From Helicobacter aurati (lineage in GTDB: Bacteria > Campylobacterota > Campylobacteria > Campylobacterales > Helicobacteraceae), in NCBI RefSeq assembly GCF_003364265.1, contig NZ_NXLW01000003.1, positions 62,001 through 126,000 on the forward strand: DNA of 64,000 bases, in the 5' to 3' direction. Position 1 is the first letter of the stretch. Each line of letters starts with the position of its first letter. This document shows, piece by piece, positions 47,541-56,549 of this stretch. The notes beneath the pieces were generated by a model. That model saw only the letters and a program-made list of their open reading frames with translations. It ran no database searches and was not told where the DNA came from. Both the position numbers and the translations under genes were made by a program.

Positions 47541-48413
47541 ATGAAGTTGGGCATAAATATTGACCACATAGCCTATTTACGAGAGACTAGGAAGATCAAC
47601 GATCCAGATCCGCTTGAAGCAATTTTCATTGCAAAAAGAGCAGGAGCTAGTCAAATTACTGTGCATTTACGTGAAGATAGAAGACATATTTGTGAATATG
47701 ATTTAGAACGTATTATAGAATCAAGTTTCTTACCTGTGAATGTTGAATGCTCAACTAATCAAGAGATTCTCAATAAAGTATGTACATTACAGCCCCATAG
47801 AATCACCCTTGTACCAGAAAATCGCAATGAAGTAACAACGGAAGGAGGCTTGCTATTGAAAGATTCTCTATTGCCTATTTTAGAGAATATTCTCAATAAG
47901 GATATACCTCTTGCATTATTTATTGATCCTGATAGACAAAGCATAGAAAAGTGTCTCTCATTTGTCGCGCAACTAGGAATTTGCCCCAAACAACAAGGCA
48001 TTATCTCTAATAAAAACTCTCGCACAAATTCTGCCACACAATCACATACCCCAAATCGCTACCCATTAGGCATAGAATTGCACACAGGTAAATACGCAAA
48101 TCTTTTCTTGATGTCGCATTCCAATCTCACACGAACACATAATAGTATTCAAGCACTTCAGCAACCAAGACACGTATTACTATCATTGTTAGATTCTGAA
48201 TTACACAGCATAGAATCGCAAAGTATTTTTGCAAAAAACGAAGGATTATCAGTTTTTGCTGGACATGGATTAAATTATCATAATGTGCAACCTATTGCAA
48301 ATATGCAGGCGATAGAAGAACTTAACATTGGGCAAAGCATTATTGCAAGAGCTGTTTTTAGCGGTTTACAAAATGCTATTACGGATATGCTAAATATCAT
48401 ACGGCGCAATTAA
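47541..48413 (+). CDS. pdxJ: Pyridoxine 5'-phosphate synthase
   Basis: A 290-residue TIM-barrel enzyme condensing 1-deoxyxylulose 5-phosphate with 3-amino-2-oxopropyl phosphate to form vitamin B6 phosphate. It starts LGINIDHIAYLRETR; QITVHLREDRRHI and NVECSTNQEIL hold catalytic His/Glu residues, and VFAGHGLNYHNV is the phosphate loop. It has an insertion around 155-175 (KNSRTNSATQSHTPN) compared with the usual 240-260 residues. The 3' end overlaps azlC convergently by 4 bases. Confidence 0.95.
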   Translation: MKLGINIDHIAYLRETRKINDPDPLEAIFIAKRAGASQITVHLREDRRHICEYDLERIIESSFLPVNVECSTNQEILNKVCTLQPHRITLVPENRNEVTTEGGLLLKDSLLPILENILNKDIPLALFIDPDRQSIEKCLSFVAQLGICPKQQGIISNKNSRTNSATQSHTPNRYPLGIELHTGKYANLFLMSHSNLTRTHNSIQALQQPRHVLLSLLDSELHSIESQSIFAKNEGLSVFAGHGLNYHNVQPIANMQAIEELNIGQSIIARAVFSGLQNAITDMLNIIRRN

Positions 48414-49168
48414 TTTGATTTGTTGTCATGTGTTATGGGGATAATATGACATTTATAGGCAAGCAATAGCACAAAGACAACACATACAAGAGAATATAAT
48501 AAAAAATGTTCTTTATCAATAAGCAAACAAATACACGTACAAAGAATACCGATACCAATGGAAATGCGATTGCTTTTTATTTTGTAATTTTCATAGAGCA
48601 ATATAGTAAAAGTCGCCACAACAATAAAATCTAAACCTTTAATATCTTGGATAAATGAGAGAGAGCTACCAAGCAATGTCCCGCCAACACATCCTGCAAT
48701 CCAATAGCAATGATTACATAATGAAATAAAAAACATTACTTTTTGATTGTAGCCGTCTCTTTGTTGAGTGCTATTTTGTAGTGCCGTTTGTTGTTCCCTT
48801 AGATTGAGGATAGCAAAGGTTTCATCGGTTACAGAAAAAACCAAATACCATTTACGCCAACCTCCTAATTTATATCGATTCAGGCTTGCAATGGCATAGA
48901 AAAATTGTCTTGCATTAATGCTAAGACAAATAGCGACAATGCTTAAAAGTGGTATCCCGCCAGCTAATAATCCCACCGCAACAAACTGCATTGCACCCGC
49001 ATAGATAATAATAGACATGAGCAGACTTAACCATACCGTATAGCCAGCCTCTGCCATCATAATCCCAAACACACCGCCCATCAAAAGATAGGTTGCAAGA
49101 ATAGGAAGACTATACTTAAAACCTTCTTGAAATGCGAGAAAAGTAGTGTTTTTGGGCATTGGCTGCAT
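48410..49168 (-). CDS. azlC: AzlC-family branched-chain amino acid exporter subunit
   Basis: A 252-residue inner membrane protein with about 6-7 helices. FKYSLPILATYLLMGGVFGI and YAGAMQFVAVGLLAGG are characteristic of AzlC. With the small AzlD partner it exports branched-chain amino acids and related compounds. AzlD is normally encoded immediately next to it, but here the nearest azlD is at 58755 on the other strand. AGGAGAGGATTGA precedes the ATG. Confidence 0.9.
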   Translation of the reverse strand: MQPMPKNTTFLAFQEGFKYSLPILATYLLMGGVFGIMMAEAGYTVWLSLLMSIIIYAGAMQFVAVGLLAGGIPLLSIVAICLSINARQFFYAIASLNRYKLGGWRKWYLVFSVTDETFAILNLREQQTALQNSTQQRDGYNQKVMFFISLCNHCYWIAGCVGGTLLGSSLSFIQDIKGLDFIVVATFTILLYENYKIKSNRISIGIGILCTCICLLIDKEHFLLYSLVCVVFVLLLAYKCHIIPITHDNKSN

Positions 49169-49384
49169 TCAATCCTCTCCTAGATAATCTGCGAAAGCAC
49201 ATTATACTCGGATTTCTACAAAACTACTTGCTGAACAATGCCAACAACGTTACATATAGATAATAAAAAGCTATGATTCTCTTGCAAAGCAAGCAGCACA
49301 AATAAAGCAACGAATAACATTGCATTGGAATCTTGGTTGCGCATTCTTATGCGCATAAAGCTTCAATTAAATTACATTCTCCAT

Positions 49385-50620
49385 TTAGAACATAAAACGA
49401 AAACCGCCATTAACTTGAAAGATGTTTGGCACACCACGACCAAAATGCGTATCAGTAACATACGCTACAACATTTAAAGTTCGCGTAATAGCAAATTCCA
49501 CCATAACATTAAGTTCATTTTGGATAATACCTGTCGTATTATTGCTCCCGTATCTACCACTATATCCATCAAAGAATGTTGCGCCATACGCTACATACGC
49601 ACTCAATTTATTATCAAAAAAACTAAGTCTTGAAGCGGCATAAATTAATTTAGCATTTCTTCCGAACTTAATAGCGTTACCGCCCCAAACAAAAAAGGGA
49701 TGGATATTCTTATAAAACAAAGAATCGTCAGCCTGTGTCCCGTTACCTACACCAAGACTATTAAGTCCCCCCATGCCGCCTCTACCACTCATAACATATC
49801 CCACAACAATATCCAACCAACTAAAACCAAAGATTAATTTAGCATCAAACAAAAACGTATTATTGTCTGCGGAGAATCTGCTTTGATGATCCTCAAAACT
49901 ACCTGCAAATCCTGCATCCACCCCAAACCAAGTTTCACTCCCATTAAATCGAAACCCAGAATGCCACCTAATACCGACACTCCCAAATACATTAGGTATA
50001 AATGTACTAAAAATGCTAATATACATGGAGCTTTTATTGTCGCCTTTATTATTCGAAAGAAAATACTTCCCACCAACATCAAACCAGCCTATAGAATCAC
50101 TGCCACCCAAACGCGTAAAGGGCAGCATTTCATAATAGCTCACGCGCCCCATTCTATATGCCCACATCCCCTCCAATGTCAGATTTTTAAGGCTTGCATT
50201 TCGTATCCAGATTCCATCAGTTAAAGTATTAACATATTCGCTAATGGGTTGAAATCTCCCTGCTTTAATAGCAGTATCTCCATCAAAATATTCAAGGAAA
50301 GACTCCCCTAACAATATTGCACTATCGCCTATGATTGTGCCATTGATTCCGCCAAAATCTCTTCTAAAGGCATTTTGTGAATCAAAGAAACTCTGCGCGG
50401 CACGAAATGAAATAGCGGCACGCAAACTATAATAAAACCCTGTAATATAACCAAGCCCAACTGAACCATTAATATAACCACCAGAGGTATTTGTATATTT
50501 ACCATACAAAACAACATCTACCTTTTTTGTGCCATTTAACAGAGCATCATCAAGGGTTGTATAACGCGCTTCTATGCTTACACATAAACCCAAAAACAAA
50601 AAAATTGCTAAAAGCCGCAT
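49385..50620 (-). CDS. Outer membrane beta-barrel protein, Helicobacter OMP type
   Basis: A 411-residue protein. The signal peptide is residues 1-18 (LLAIFLFLGLCVSIEA). It continues as alternating beta strands rich in Gly, Tyr and Phe and ends in GGFRFMF with a terminal Phe. It resembles porin-like Helicobacter outer membrane proteins, but I cannot name the family member. TAAGGAGAGTT precedes the ATG. It lies upstream of azlC with a 216-base gap and downstream of panC with a 76-base gap. Confidence 0.75.
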   Translation of the reverse strand: MRLLAIFLFLGLCVSIEARYTTLDDALLNGTKKVDVVLYGKYTNTSGGYINGSVGLGYITGFYYSLRAAISFRAAQSFFDSQNAFRRDFGGINGTIIGDSAILLGESFLEYFDGDTAIKAGRFQPISEYVNTLTDGIWIRNASLKNLTLEGMWAYRMGRVSYYEMLPFTRLGGSDSIGWFDVGGKYFLSNNKGDNKSSMYISIFSTFIPNVFGSVGIRWHSGFRFNGSETWFGVDAGFAGSFEDHQSRFSADNNTFLFDAKLIFGFSWLDIVVGYVMSGRGGMGGLNSLGVGNGTQADDSLFYKNIHPFFVWGGNAIKFGRNAKLIYAASRLSFFDNKLSAYVAYGATFFDGYSGRYGSNNTTGIIQNELNVMVEFAITRTLNVVAYVTDTHFGRGVPNIFQVNGGFRFMF

Positions 50621-50696
50621 AACTCTCCTTAAATAGATTCTGTATCATGCTATTTAATTTCACAAGAAACAATTTGTAAGCACTACTCTTAAGAGG

Positions 50697-51623
50697 TTAT
50701 TCTATCCAAAGGTTATCAAGTAGTCTTATCGTGCCTATTCGAATGGCGACAAGAAAAATACAATTCCTTGCTACATCTTGATCTCCTATGAGTTTCAAAT
50801 CATGGGTATAAAAATCCATATAATCAACTTGCAATCCTTGTAAAACCGCAGCAGCTTCATTTTTAAGAGCTGCGATATTCCTAACGTCATTTTGCAAAAT
50901 TAAATGTTGCATTCGCAATATGGCGCGTGGTAAGGCTAAGGCTTCTTTTCTCTGAATAGAATCTAAATAGACGTTGCGCGAGCTTAACGCTAAAGAATCA
51001 GAATCACGAACAATTGGCATAGGCACAACTTCAATGGGCAAACACAAATCGCGCACCATTTTTTGCACAATTACGAGTTGTTGCGCATCTTTTTTGCCAA
51101 AATATGCCCGCACGCAATAACCCCGTATCGCACATCGACTTAGTAGAGAAGCTGGAAGCAACATAAGGTTAAAAAGTTTTAACACAATCTGCAATACACC
51201 CGCAAAGTGCGTAGGGCGATAATATCCCTCTAAAATATATCCCATAGACTTTGGTGGACAAAGAGTAATTTCATCAGTGTCATACATTTCCCTAGAATCT
51301 GGGGTAAAAATAATATCTACTCCTAAGTTTGTACATATTTCTATGTCTTGCTCTAATGTGCGCGGATACTTTGCTAAATCCTCTGTTGGAGCAAACTGTG
51401 TAGGATTCACAAATATTGACACGACAGTTACTGCATTGTTGGCAACACTTGACTCTATAAGGCTTTTATGTCCATCATGTAACGCCCCCATAGTTGGGAC
51501 TAACCCTAAACTTAATGCTTGAGAATCTTGAACTGCATTTGAACGCAAAGTGAGATATTCTGCAATGTAGTGTTGAAGTTGCTCTCTTGTCGTAGCAATG
51601 ACTGGCGTAACATAACCCATCAT
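50697..51623 (-). CDS. panC: Pantothenate synthetase
   Basis: A 308-residue enzyme joining pantoate and beta-alanine with ATP. Signature PTMGALHDGHKSLI (about 43-56) holds the HxGH-type ATP site; VSIFVNPTQFAP, AYFGKKDAQQL and SRNVYLD are other conserved blocks. It is about 25 residues longer than usual, with extra residues near LLPASLLSRC (about 153-165). TAAGGATA precedes ATG 51623; ATG 51620 is equally possible. Confidence 0.95.
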   Translation of the reverse strand: MMGYVTPVIATTREQLQHYIAEYLTLRSNAVQDSQALSLGLVPTMGALHDGHKSLIESSVANNAVTVVSIFVNPTQFAPTEDLAKYPRTLEQDIEICTNLGVDIIFTPDSREMYDTDEITLCPPKSMGYILEGYYRPTHFAGVLQIVLKLFNLMLLPASLLSRCAIRGYCVRAYFGKKDAQQLVIVQKMVRDLCLPIEVVPMPIVRDSDSLALSSRNVYLDSIQRKEALALPRAILRMQHLILQNDVRNIAALKNEAAAVLQGLQVDYMDFYTHDLKLIGDQDVARNCIFLVAIRIGTIRLLDNLWIE

Positions 51624-51855
51624 TATCCTTAGTAGTATTAATACGAAATAAATTCATTATTGTAATTCGAAAATTATTATTTGTAAAGAGTCAATATAGA
51701 ATCTCTATCTTGACATAAGCGCAAGTATTCTCTTTAGATTCTGATTTATATCAATGACAATCAATCTTCATCTATCTTATTATTATCACATAATTGCATT
51801 TATATTAATAAATAGACAGGATATTTCTTTTTATAAAGTGGTAGTTTATGAAATT

Positions 51856-51884
51856 TTTATCATTTTTATATAAATTATGATAAA
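51856..51884. promoter_or_regulatory. Upstream Fur-like dyad of the ferritin gene
   Basis: TTTATCAT and ATGATAAA are exact reverse complements separated by 13 bases. It shares the TATCAT/ATGATA core with the second dyad about 50 bases downstream, suggesting repeated binding by Fur. In H. pylori apo-Fur represses the ferritin gene pfr. Confidence 0.5.
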
Positions 51885-51899
51885 TTAATAAAAAAATAC

Positions 51900-51928
51900 T
51901 TGCATTATTATCATTTTATATATATAAT
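51900..51928 (+). promoter_or_regulatory. Sigma-70 promoter of the ferritin gene
   Basis: TTGCAT (-35) is followed after 17 bases by a perfect TATAAT (-10) at 51923-51928. The overlapping dyad would block RNA polymerase if bound. The start codon is 55 bases downstream. Confidence 0.7.
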
Positions 51929-51934
51929 GATAAT
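51907..51934. promoter_or_regulatory. Fur-like operator overlapping the ferritin -10 box
   Basis: ATTATCATT and AATGATAAT are perfect 9-base arms with a 10-base spacer that covers the -10 region. The half-site matches GATAAT-type Fur boxes. This placement fits iron-dependent repression as known for H. pylori pfr. Confidence 0.6.
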
Positions 51935-51983
51935 GTTAATTTGCTGATGTCAAATTAAACATACAAATTTAAGGAGACTAACT

Positions 51984-52478
51984 ATGATAAGTCAAGAAGT
52001 TGTTAAAAAATTAAACGAACAAGTTGCAAAAGAAATGTATGCCGCGAATTTATATTTAAGCATGAGTTCTTGGTGTTTCAAAAATCGCTATGAAGGTGCT
52101 GGAGACTTTTTGTTTAAACATGCTGGACAAGAAAATGAGCACGCACAAAAGTTAATCACTTATCTTAATGAAACAGATTCATTGGTGGAACTACAAGCTA
52201 TTGCAAAACCAGAAAATAATTTTAAAAATCTGCTTGATGTATTTGAGAAAACCTATAAACATGAAGTATCAATTACAAAATCGATTAATGAACTTGTAAG
52301 CTTTATGCTTGAGGAGAAAGACTATTCAACTTTTAATTTCTTACAATGGTATGTAGCGGAACAACACGAGGAAGAGGCTCTCTTTAGAGGTATTATAGAT
52401 AAAATTAAACTAATAGGCGACCAAAGTAATGGGTTATATCTTGCAGACCAATACATTAAGACCTTAGTAGGTAAATAA
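51984..52478 (+). CDS. ftnA: Non-haem ferritin
   Basis: A 164-residue iron-storage protein with the four-helix ferritin fold. Ferroxidase-centre residues are visible: Glu in QVAKEMYAANLYLSMSSW, ExxH in GQENEHAQKL, and Glu in the later helix YVAEQHEEEALFRGI. It oxidises and stores iron as a 24-mer (H. pylori Pfr). AAGGAGACTAACT precedes the ATG. Its upstream region has two Fur-like dyads. It is monocistronic and convergent with the atoE-type gene. Confidence 0.97.
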   Translation: MISQEVVKKLNEQVAKEMYAANLYLSMSSWCFKNRYEGAGDFLFKHAGQENEHAQKLITYLNETDSLVELQAIAKPENNFKNLLDVFEKTYKHEVSITKSINELVSFMLEEKDYSTFNFLQWYVAEQHEEEALFRGIIDKIKLIGDQSNGLYLADQYIKTLVGK

Positions 52479-52548
52479 TCATCACTCTCTACTCTAATAA
52501 CACAGAATCACAATGTTGCAAATGGTGGATTCCAATAATCTGCCATAA

Positions 52549-53910
52549 CTATGTCAACAAATAAAACCCACCGCAAACAACAACACCAACAAATATTAAA
52601 GTTACTACACAATACCCCATAATGTCTTTCGCACCCAATCCAGCAATCGCTAACGCCGGTAAAGCCCAAAAAGGCTGAATCATGTTTGTCCAAGCATCTC
52701 CCCATGCAATCGCCATAGCAACCACAGAAGGATCTACTCCTAATGCCTGTCCAGCTGGCATCATAATCGGCGCTTGTACTGCCCATTGCCCTCCTCCAGA
52801 TGGGACAAAAATATTCACAATACCAGCACTTAAGAATGTCAATAGCGGAAAAGTCTCTGGAGTTGCAATCTTAGCAAACATAGAAGAAAGCAATCCTGCG
52901 AAAGATTCTCCACTACTAGAAACACCCATCATCATACCCATAATCCCAGCATAAAAAGGGAATTGCAACAAAATTCCGGCTGCACTTCTTGTTGCCCGAT
53001 TAATTGCTTTAATATAGGCAATAGGTGTTCTATGCAACAAAATTCCAGCAAAAAGAAAAATTGTATTAACAATATTGAGATTAAGCGTACCTCCCTTTGC
53101 AAAATACAGAATAATATATGTTATGCCAAAAGCCCCTATTAACATGCTAATAAGCGCGTGTCTATCAAGATATTCAGCAAAAGTATGCTCATTTTTATGG
53201 CTAATAACCTCTACTTCCTCCTTATCTTCAAGTAATTTTTTATCGATTTCGATAACTTCCTGCTTTGGCGGATGAATAAAAGTAAGAATAAGCGGGAGAC
53301 AAACCAGAATAATTGCACAAATAATGAGATTATAAGAAGAAAAGATTGTCATTGAAACTGGAATTGCTTCTGTAACAACTCCTGCTGTTGTCTTAACGAG
53401 TGTTTCTCCACCATTAGCTAAAGTTAGAGGAATAGAACCAGAAAGCCCTCCATGCCAGATAACGAATCCCGAATACGCAGAAGCAATAAGGAGTCTGTAA
53501 TCCACTCCTCGTACGCTCTTGGCAATTTCTTTAGCAAAAATTGCACTAATTACCAATCCAAATCCCCAATTAATCCAATTTGCCACCAAACCCAACAAAG
53601 TAACCAATACAATGGCACTAAGATAGGTTTTAGGTAAGCTAGCAAGATACTTAAGAAACTTCGCAATAATCTTTGCGCTTGCCAAAGCTTGTCCCAATAC
53701 CAGAACTAACGCCATTTGCATAGAGAATCCAAGCAACGACCAAGCTCCTCCTCCCCAATGCTGCATCATATCTAGCGCGCTTTGCTGTGTAGAAAACATA
53801 GCGACACAAAAAACAAAAAGCGTAAGAATAGCAACAATAACAAACGAATCAGGTAAATACCTAGAGGCTAACACTACACAGGCATGAGTGAATCTTTGTA
53901 ATAAAAACAT
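52549..53910 (-). CDS. atoE: Short-chain fatty acid transporter, AtoE family
   Basis: A 453-residue polytopic inner membrane protein. FTHACVVLASRYLPDSFVIV starts the family, followed by WGGGAWSLLGFSMQMALVLV, IWHGGLSGSIPLTLA and FVPSGGGQWAVQAPIMMPA. Members import short-chain fatty acids such as acetoacetate. H. pylori has a homologue (HP0693) in its acetone/acetoacetate locus. Here the 3-hydroxybutyrate dehydrogenase and GntP permease genes lie just upstream on the same strand. AGAAGGAGACTTTTA precedes the ATG. A 292-base gap with no gene separates it from the gntP-type gene. Confidence 0.9.
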   Translation of the reverse strand: MFLLQRFTHACVVLASRYLPDSFVIVAILTLFVFCVAMFSTQQSALDMMQHWGGGAWSLLGFSMQMALVLVLGQALASAKIIAKFLKYLASLPKTYLSAIVLVTLLGLVANWINWGFGLVISAIFAKEIAKSVRGVDYRLLIASAYSGFVIWHGGLSGSIPLTLANGGETLVKTTAGVVTEAIPVSMTIFSSYNLIICAIILVCLPLILTFIHPPKQEVIEIDKKLLEDKEEVEVISHKNEHTFAEYLDRHALISMLIGAFGITYIILYFAKGGTLNLNIVNTIFLFAGILLHRTPIAYIKAINRATRSAAGILLQFPFYAGIMGMMMGVSSSGESFAGLLSSMFAKIATPETFPLLTFLSAGIVNIFVPSGGGQWAVQAPIMMPAGQALGVDPSVVAMAIAWGDAWTNMIQPFWALPALAIAGLGAKDIMGYCVVTLIFVGVVVCGGFYLLT

Positions 53911-54202
53911 TAAAAGTCTCCTTCTATAATATTTAATTATGCGGTATTACATAACATTACATAATCAACTCGGTACACAATTAAACATAATAATTGCCAT
54001 ACAGATTTTAAGAGTTTATAAATTTTGGATTGTAAGCTACCTACTATAACCAGAAATCTTGACTTACGTAGGTTCTCGTTATTTGATTCCGCGACTTCCA
54101 TCAATCATGTATCAATTAGTAACCCATTACCCAAGAAGAATCTACATCATGTTTTAACATAACACAATGTTCTTAACGAAGTTTTACAGACTAAAATAAT
54201 AA

Positions 54203-55486
54203 TCAATAAATACCAAAATAGACCATTATTATCCCGACTATCAAGGCAACAATAGGGATAATGACTGCTACCACACAAATATCCAAATAGCTCTTTTTAT
54301 GCGTCATACCTGTAATAGCCAATAAAGTGAGGACAGCACCATTATGTGGTAAGGCATCAAGCCCTCCTGATGCAATGGAAGCGACACGGTGAAAAAGTTC
54401 TAAAGGGATATTCTGCGTTATCGCTATTTCTTTATATTTCTCACTTAATGCTTGTAGTGCTATTCCCATGCCTCCCGATGCAGAGCCTGTGGCACCTGCT
54501 AGAATATTCACTGCAATTGCTTCCGAAATAAGTGGACTACCCTTGATGCTTAAAAGCAAATCAGTCAAACTATTAAACCCTGGTGCGGACTTTACGACAG
54601 AACCAAACCCCACTGCGGCACTTGTATTTAATATAGCAATCACAGAACCTTGTGCACCCTCATTAATCGCCGCGACAAAACTTTTGGCTTTTTTGAAACT
54701 CAAAAGAAATATAGCACCTATACCACAAAGCAAGGCATTAATAATCTCAAATTGAAAAACATTAAGAGCTACAACTACACACAATAATGGAACTAAAGAA
54801 ATAACAAAATGCGGGGGATTAGAATCTGTTTGATTTGCTTTAATATTCTCTGAAATATCAAAATGTTCGCCTTTAAGCCTCAAAGTACTTTCTCTATACT
54901 TGAGATAAAAATATCCACCCAAAAACATAATAAGACTTGCGATAATCCCCATAATCGGAGCAGCCATAGGCGTTGTCCCAAAATACTTCATAGGAATGAG
55001 ATTCTGTATTTGTGGCGTCCCAGGTATAGCTACCATAGTGAAAGTGAAAGCACCAAGCGCAATAGTAGCAGGGATAAGTCTCCTTGGAATGTCTGCTGCC
55101 TTAAATAAAGAAAGTGCTAAAGGATACACAGCAAAAACAACAACAAAGAGGCTAACTCCCCCGTATGTAAGGATTGTTGCAGAAAGAATAACGCCTAAAA
55201 TTGCTCTTTTCTCACCTAAAAGCCTACCAATTAAAAGAGAAATAGAAGATGCCATTTGAGTAACTTCCATTAACTTACCAAAAATAGCACCCAACATAAA
55301 TACAGGAAACCACTTCACAACAAAATCTGTTAGTCCATTCATATAAACATTTGTGTAGCTTTCAAATAAATTTAACCCACTCCATGCCGCTACAATCCCA
55401 GCTGCAAGAGGTGCTACCCATAAGATAGACCAACCAAAATAAGCAAATAGCATTAGGGCTATCAATCCCACAATAATAGCTGTCAT
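54203..55486 (-). CDS. GntP-family permease, probable hydroxybutyrate/organic acid uptake
   Basis: A 427-residue ion transporter-superfamily protein with about 11-12 helices. FPVFMLGAIFGKLMEVTQMA and ATGSASGGMGIALQAL are typical GntP family segments, the second with DALPHNGAVLTLL. The linked dehydrogenase suggests a D-3-hydroxybutyrate or related substrate, but gluconate-type acids cannot be excluded. ATG 55486 is chosen because AAGGAACAAC precedes it; upstream in-frame codons overlap the dehydrogenase gene end. It starts 19 bases after hbdH. Confidence 0.88.
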   Translation of the reverse strand: MTAIIVGLIALMLFAYFGWSILWVAPLAAGIVAAWSGLNLFESYTNVYMNGLTDFVVKWFPVFMLGAIFGKLMEVTQMASSISLLIGRLLGEKRAILGVILSATILTYGGVSLFVVVFAVYPLALSLFKAADIPRRLIPATIALGAFTFTMVAIPGTPQIQNLIPMKYFGTTPMAAPIMGIIASLIMFLGGYFYLKYRESTLRLKGEHFDISENIKANQTDSNPPHFVISLVPLLCVVVALNVFQFEIINALLCGIGAIFLLSFKKAKSFVAAINEGAQGSVIAILNTSAAVGFGSVVKSAPGFNSLTDLLLSIKGSPLISEAIAVNILAGATGSASGGMGIALQALSEKYKEIAITQNIPLELFHRVASIASGGLDALPHNGAVLTLLAITGMTHKKSYLDICVVAVIIPIVALIVGIIMVYFGIY

Positions 55487-55505
55487 GTTGTTCCTTATCG
55501 TGCTA

Positions 55506-56273
55506 TTATTGCGCGGTATAACCTGCATCAATCACTAAAGATTGCCCTGTAATATGTTTTGCAGAATCTGAAGCAAGAAATAATGCTAAAGCGGCAACAT
55601 CCTGAATATCAATAAGCTTCTTTTGTGGAATAAGCGGATACAGCACTTCATCTAAAACTTGCTCTAAGCTTACATCTCTAGTATTTGCTAAATCCTGCAT
55701 CTGCCCTCTTACTAAAGGTGTGTCTATATATCCTGGACAAATTGCATTGGCTGTGATTCCATATTGCGCACATTCCAATGCAATAACCTTAGTTAATCCT
55801 ATAAGTCCATGTTTTGCACTATTATAGGCAGCTTTGCCAGCAAAACCTATCAAGCCATTGATAGAAGACATATTAATAATACGTCCAAATTGTTGCTTTT
55901 TCATAATTGGTAAAACATGTTTTACTGAAATAAATGCTCCAACCAGCATAATCTTAATCATAAGTTCAAATTTATTTGTAGGAAAATCTTCAATCTTAGC
56001 AACATGTTGCAACCCTGCATTATTAATCAATACATCAATGCGTTTGTAATGTTTGTATGCTCCATTTATAAGTTCTTTAATTGCTTCCTCATCACTCACA
56101 TCACAAAGGATTCCTATGCAACTATTTGACTTATTGTGTAATGCCACCACAGAATCTAATGCTTCTTTATTAATATCTGAAAAAACAACTCTGTATTGAG
56201 AATCTAAGAAAGCCTTTGCCATCTCTAATCCTATGCCGCTCGCACTACCCGTAATAATTGCAACTTTCTCCAT
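55506..56273 (-). CDS. hbdH: 3-hydroxybutyrate dehydrogenase (SDR)
   Basis: A 255-residue short-chain dehydrogenase. NAD site ITGSASGIGLEMAKAF (8-23), NNAGLQHVAKIEDF (about 86-99, typical of 3-hydroxybutyrate dehydrogenases), catalytic Ser in NMSSINGL and YNSAKHG. ITGQSLVIDAGYTAQ closes the family pattern. It oxidises D-3-hydroxybutyrate to acetoacetate with NAD. AAAGGTTATAG precedes the ATG. First of the hbdH-gntP pair; an operator-like palindrome lies 24 bases before its start. Confidence 0.92.
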   Translation of the reverse strand: MEKVAIITGSASGIGLEMAKAFLDSQYRVVFSDINKEALDSVVALHNKSNSCIGILCDVSDEEAIKELINGAYKHYKRIDVLINNAGLQHVAKIEDFPTNKFELMIKIMLVGAFISVKHVLPIMKKQQFGRIINMSSINGLIGFAGKAAYNSAKHGLIGLTKVIALECAQYGITANAICPGYIDTPLVRGQMQDLANTRDVSLEQVLDEVLYPLIPQKKLIDIQDVAALALFLASDSAKHITGQSLVIDAGYTAQ

Positions 56274-56296
56274 CTATAACCTTTCAATAAAATGAA

Positions 56297-56322
56297 ATTA
56301 TACTAACAGAAGTTAGTATAAT
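56297..56322. promoter_or_regulatory. Operator-like palindrome upstream of hbdH
   Basis: ATTATACTAAC and GTTAGTATAAT are perfect 11-base arms around AGAA. It is located between 24 and 49 bases before the hbdH start codon, overlapping the expected promoter. The shape fits a TetR-, GntR- or similar dimeric repressor; no regulator gene is adjacent. Confidence 0.6.
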
Positions 56323-56476
56323 ACTTTTGAAAAAAAGGACTTTTATTGCGTTTACTTATTTGCTAAAGAATAATTTTGTAACATTACTTTCTGCAAAAAC
56401 AACATTGGTTCAGAAAATAATTTAAATTCTTAGCATATCTTCAAAATTATCTTTAATTTCTTTATCCATATTGCAT

Positions 56477-56537
56477 TTATAGTGAAATTATTGTAAGATT
56501 AGCTTAAATATAACCGCAGATTATACATTCACTATAA
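56477..56537 (+). promoter_or_regulatory. Distant inverted repeat in the leader of the aminotransferase gene
   Basis: TTATAGTGAA (56477-56486) and TTCACTATAA (56528-56537) are exact 10-base reverse complements with 41 bases between. The second arm touches the ribosome binding site (AAGGAG, 56536-56541). They could form a leader hairpin that hides the ribosome site, or be paired operators. Confidence 0.4.
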
Positions 56538-56549
56538 GGAGTCAGCTTT

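Larger units (their letters stand above)
51624..51983. other. 360-base regulatory region between divergent panC and ferritin genes
   Basis: No gene is visible. The half nearest the ferritin gene is very AT-rich and holds two tandem TATCATT-type dyads and a strong promoter (separate entries). The panC-proximal half shows nothing distinct. Confidence 0.6.
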
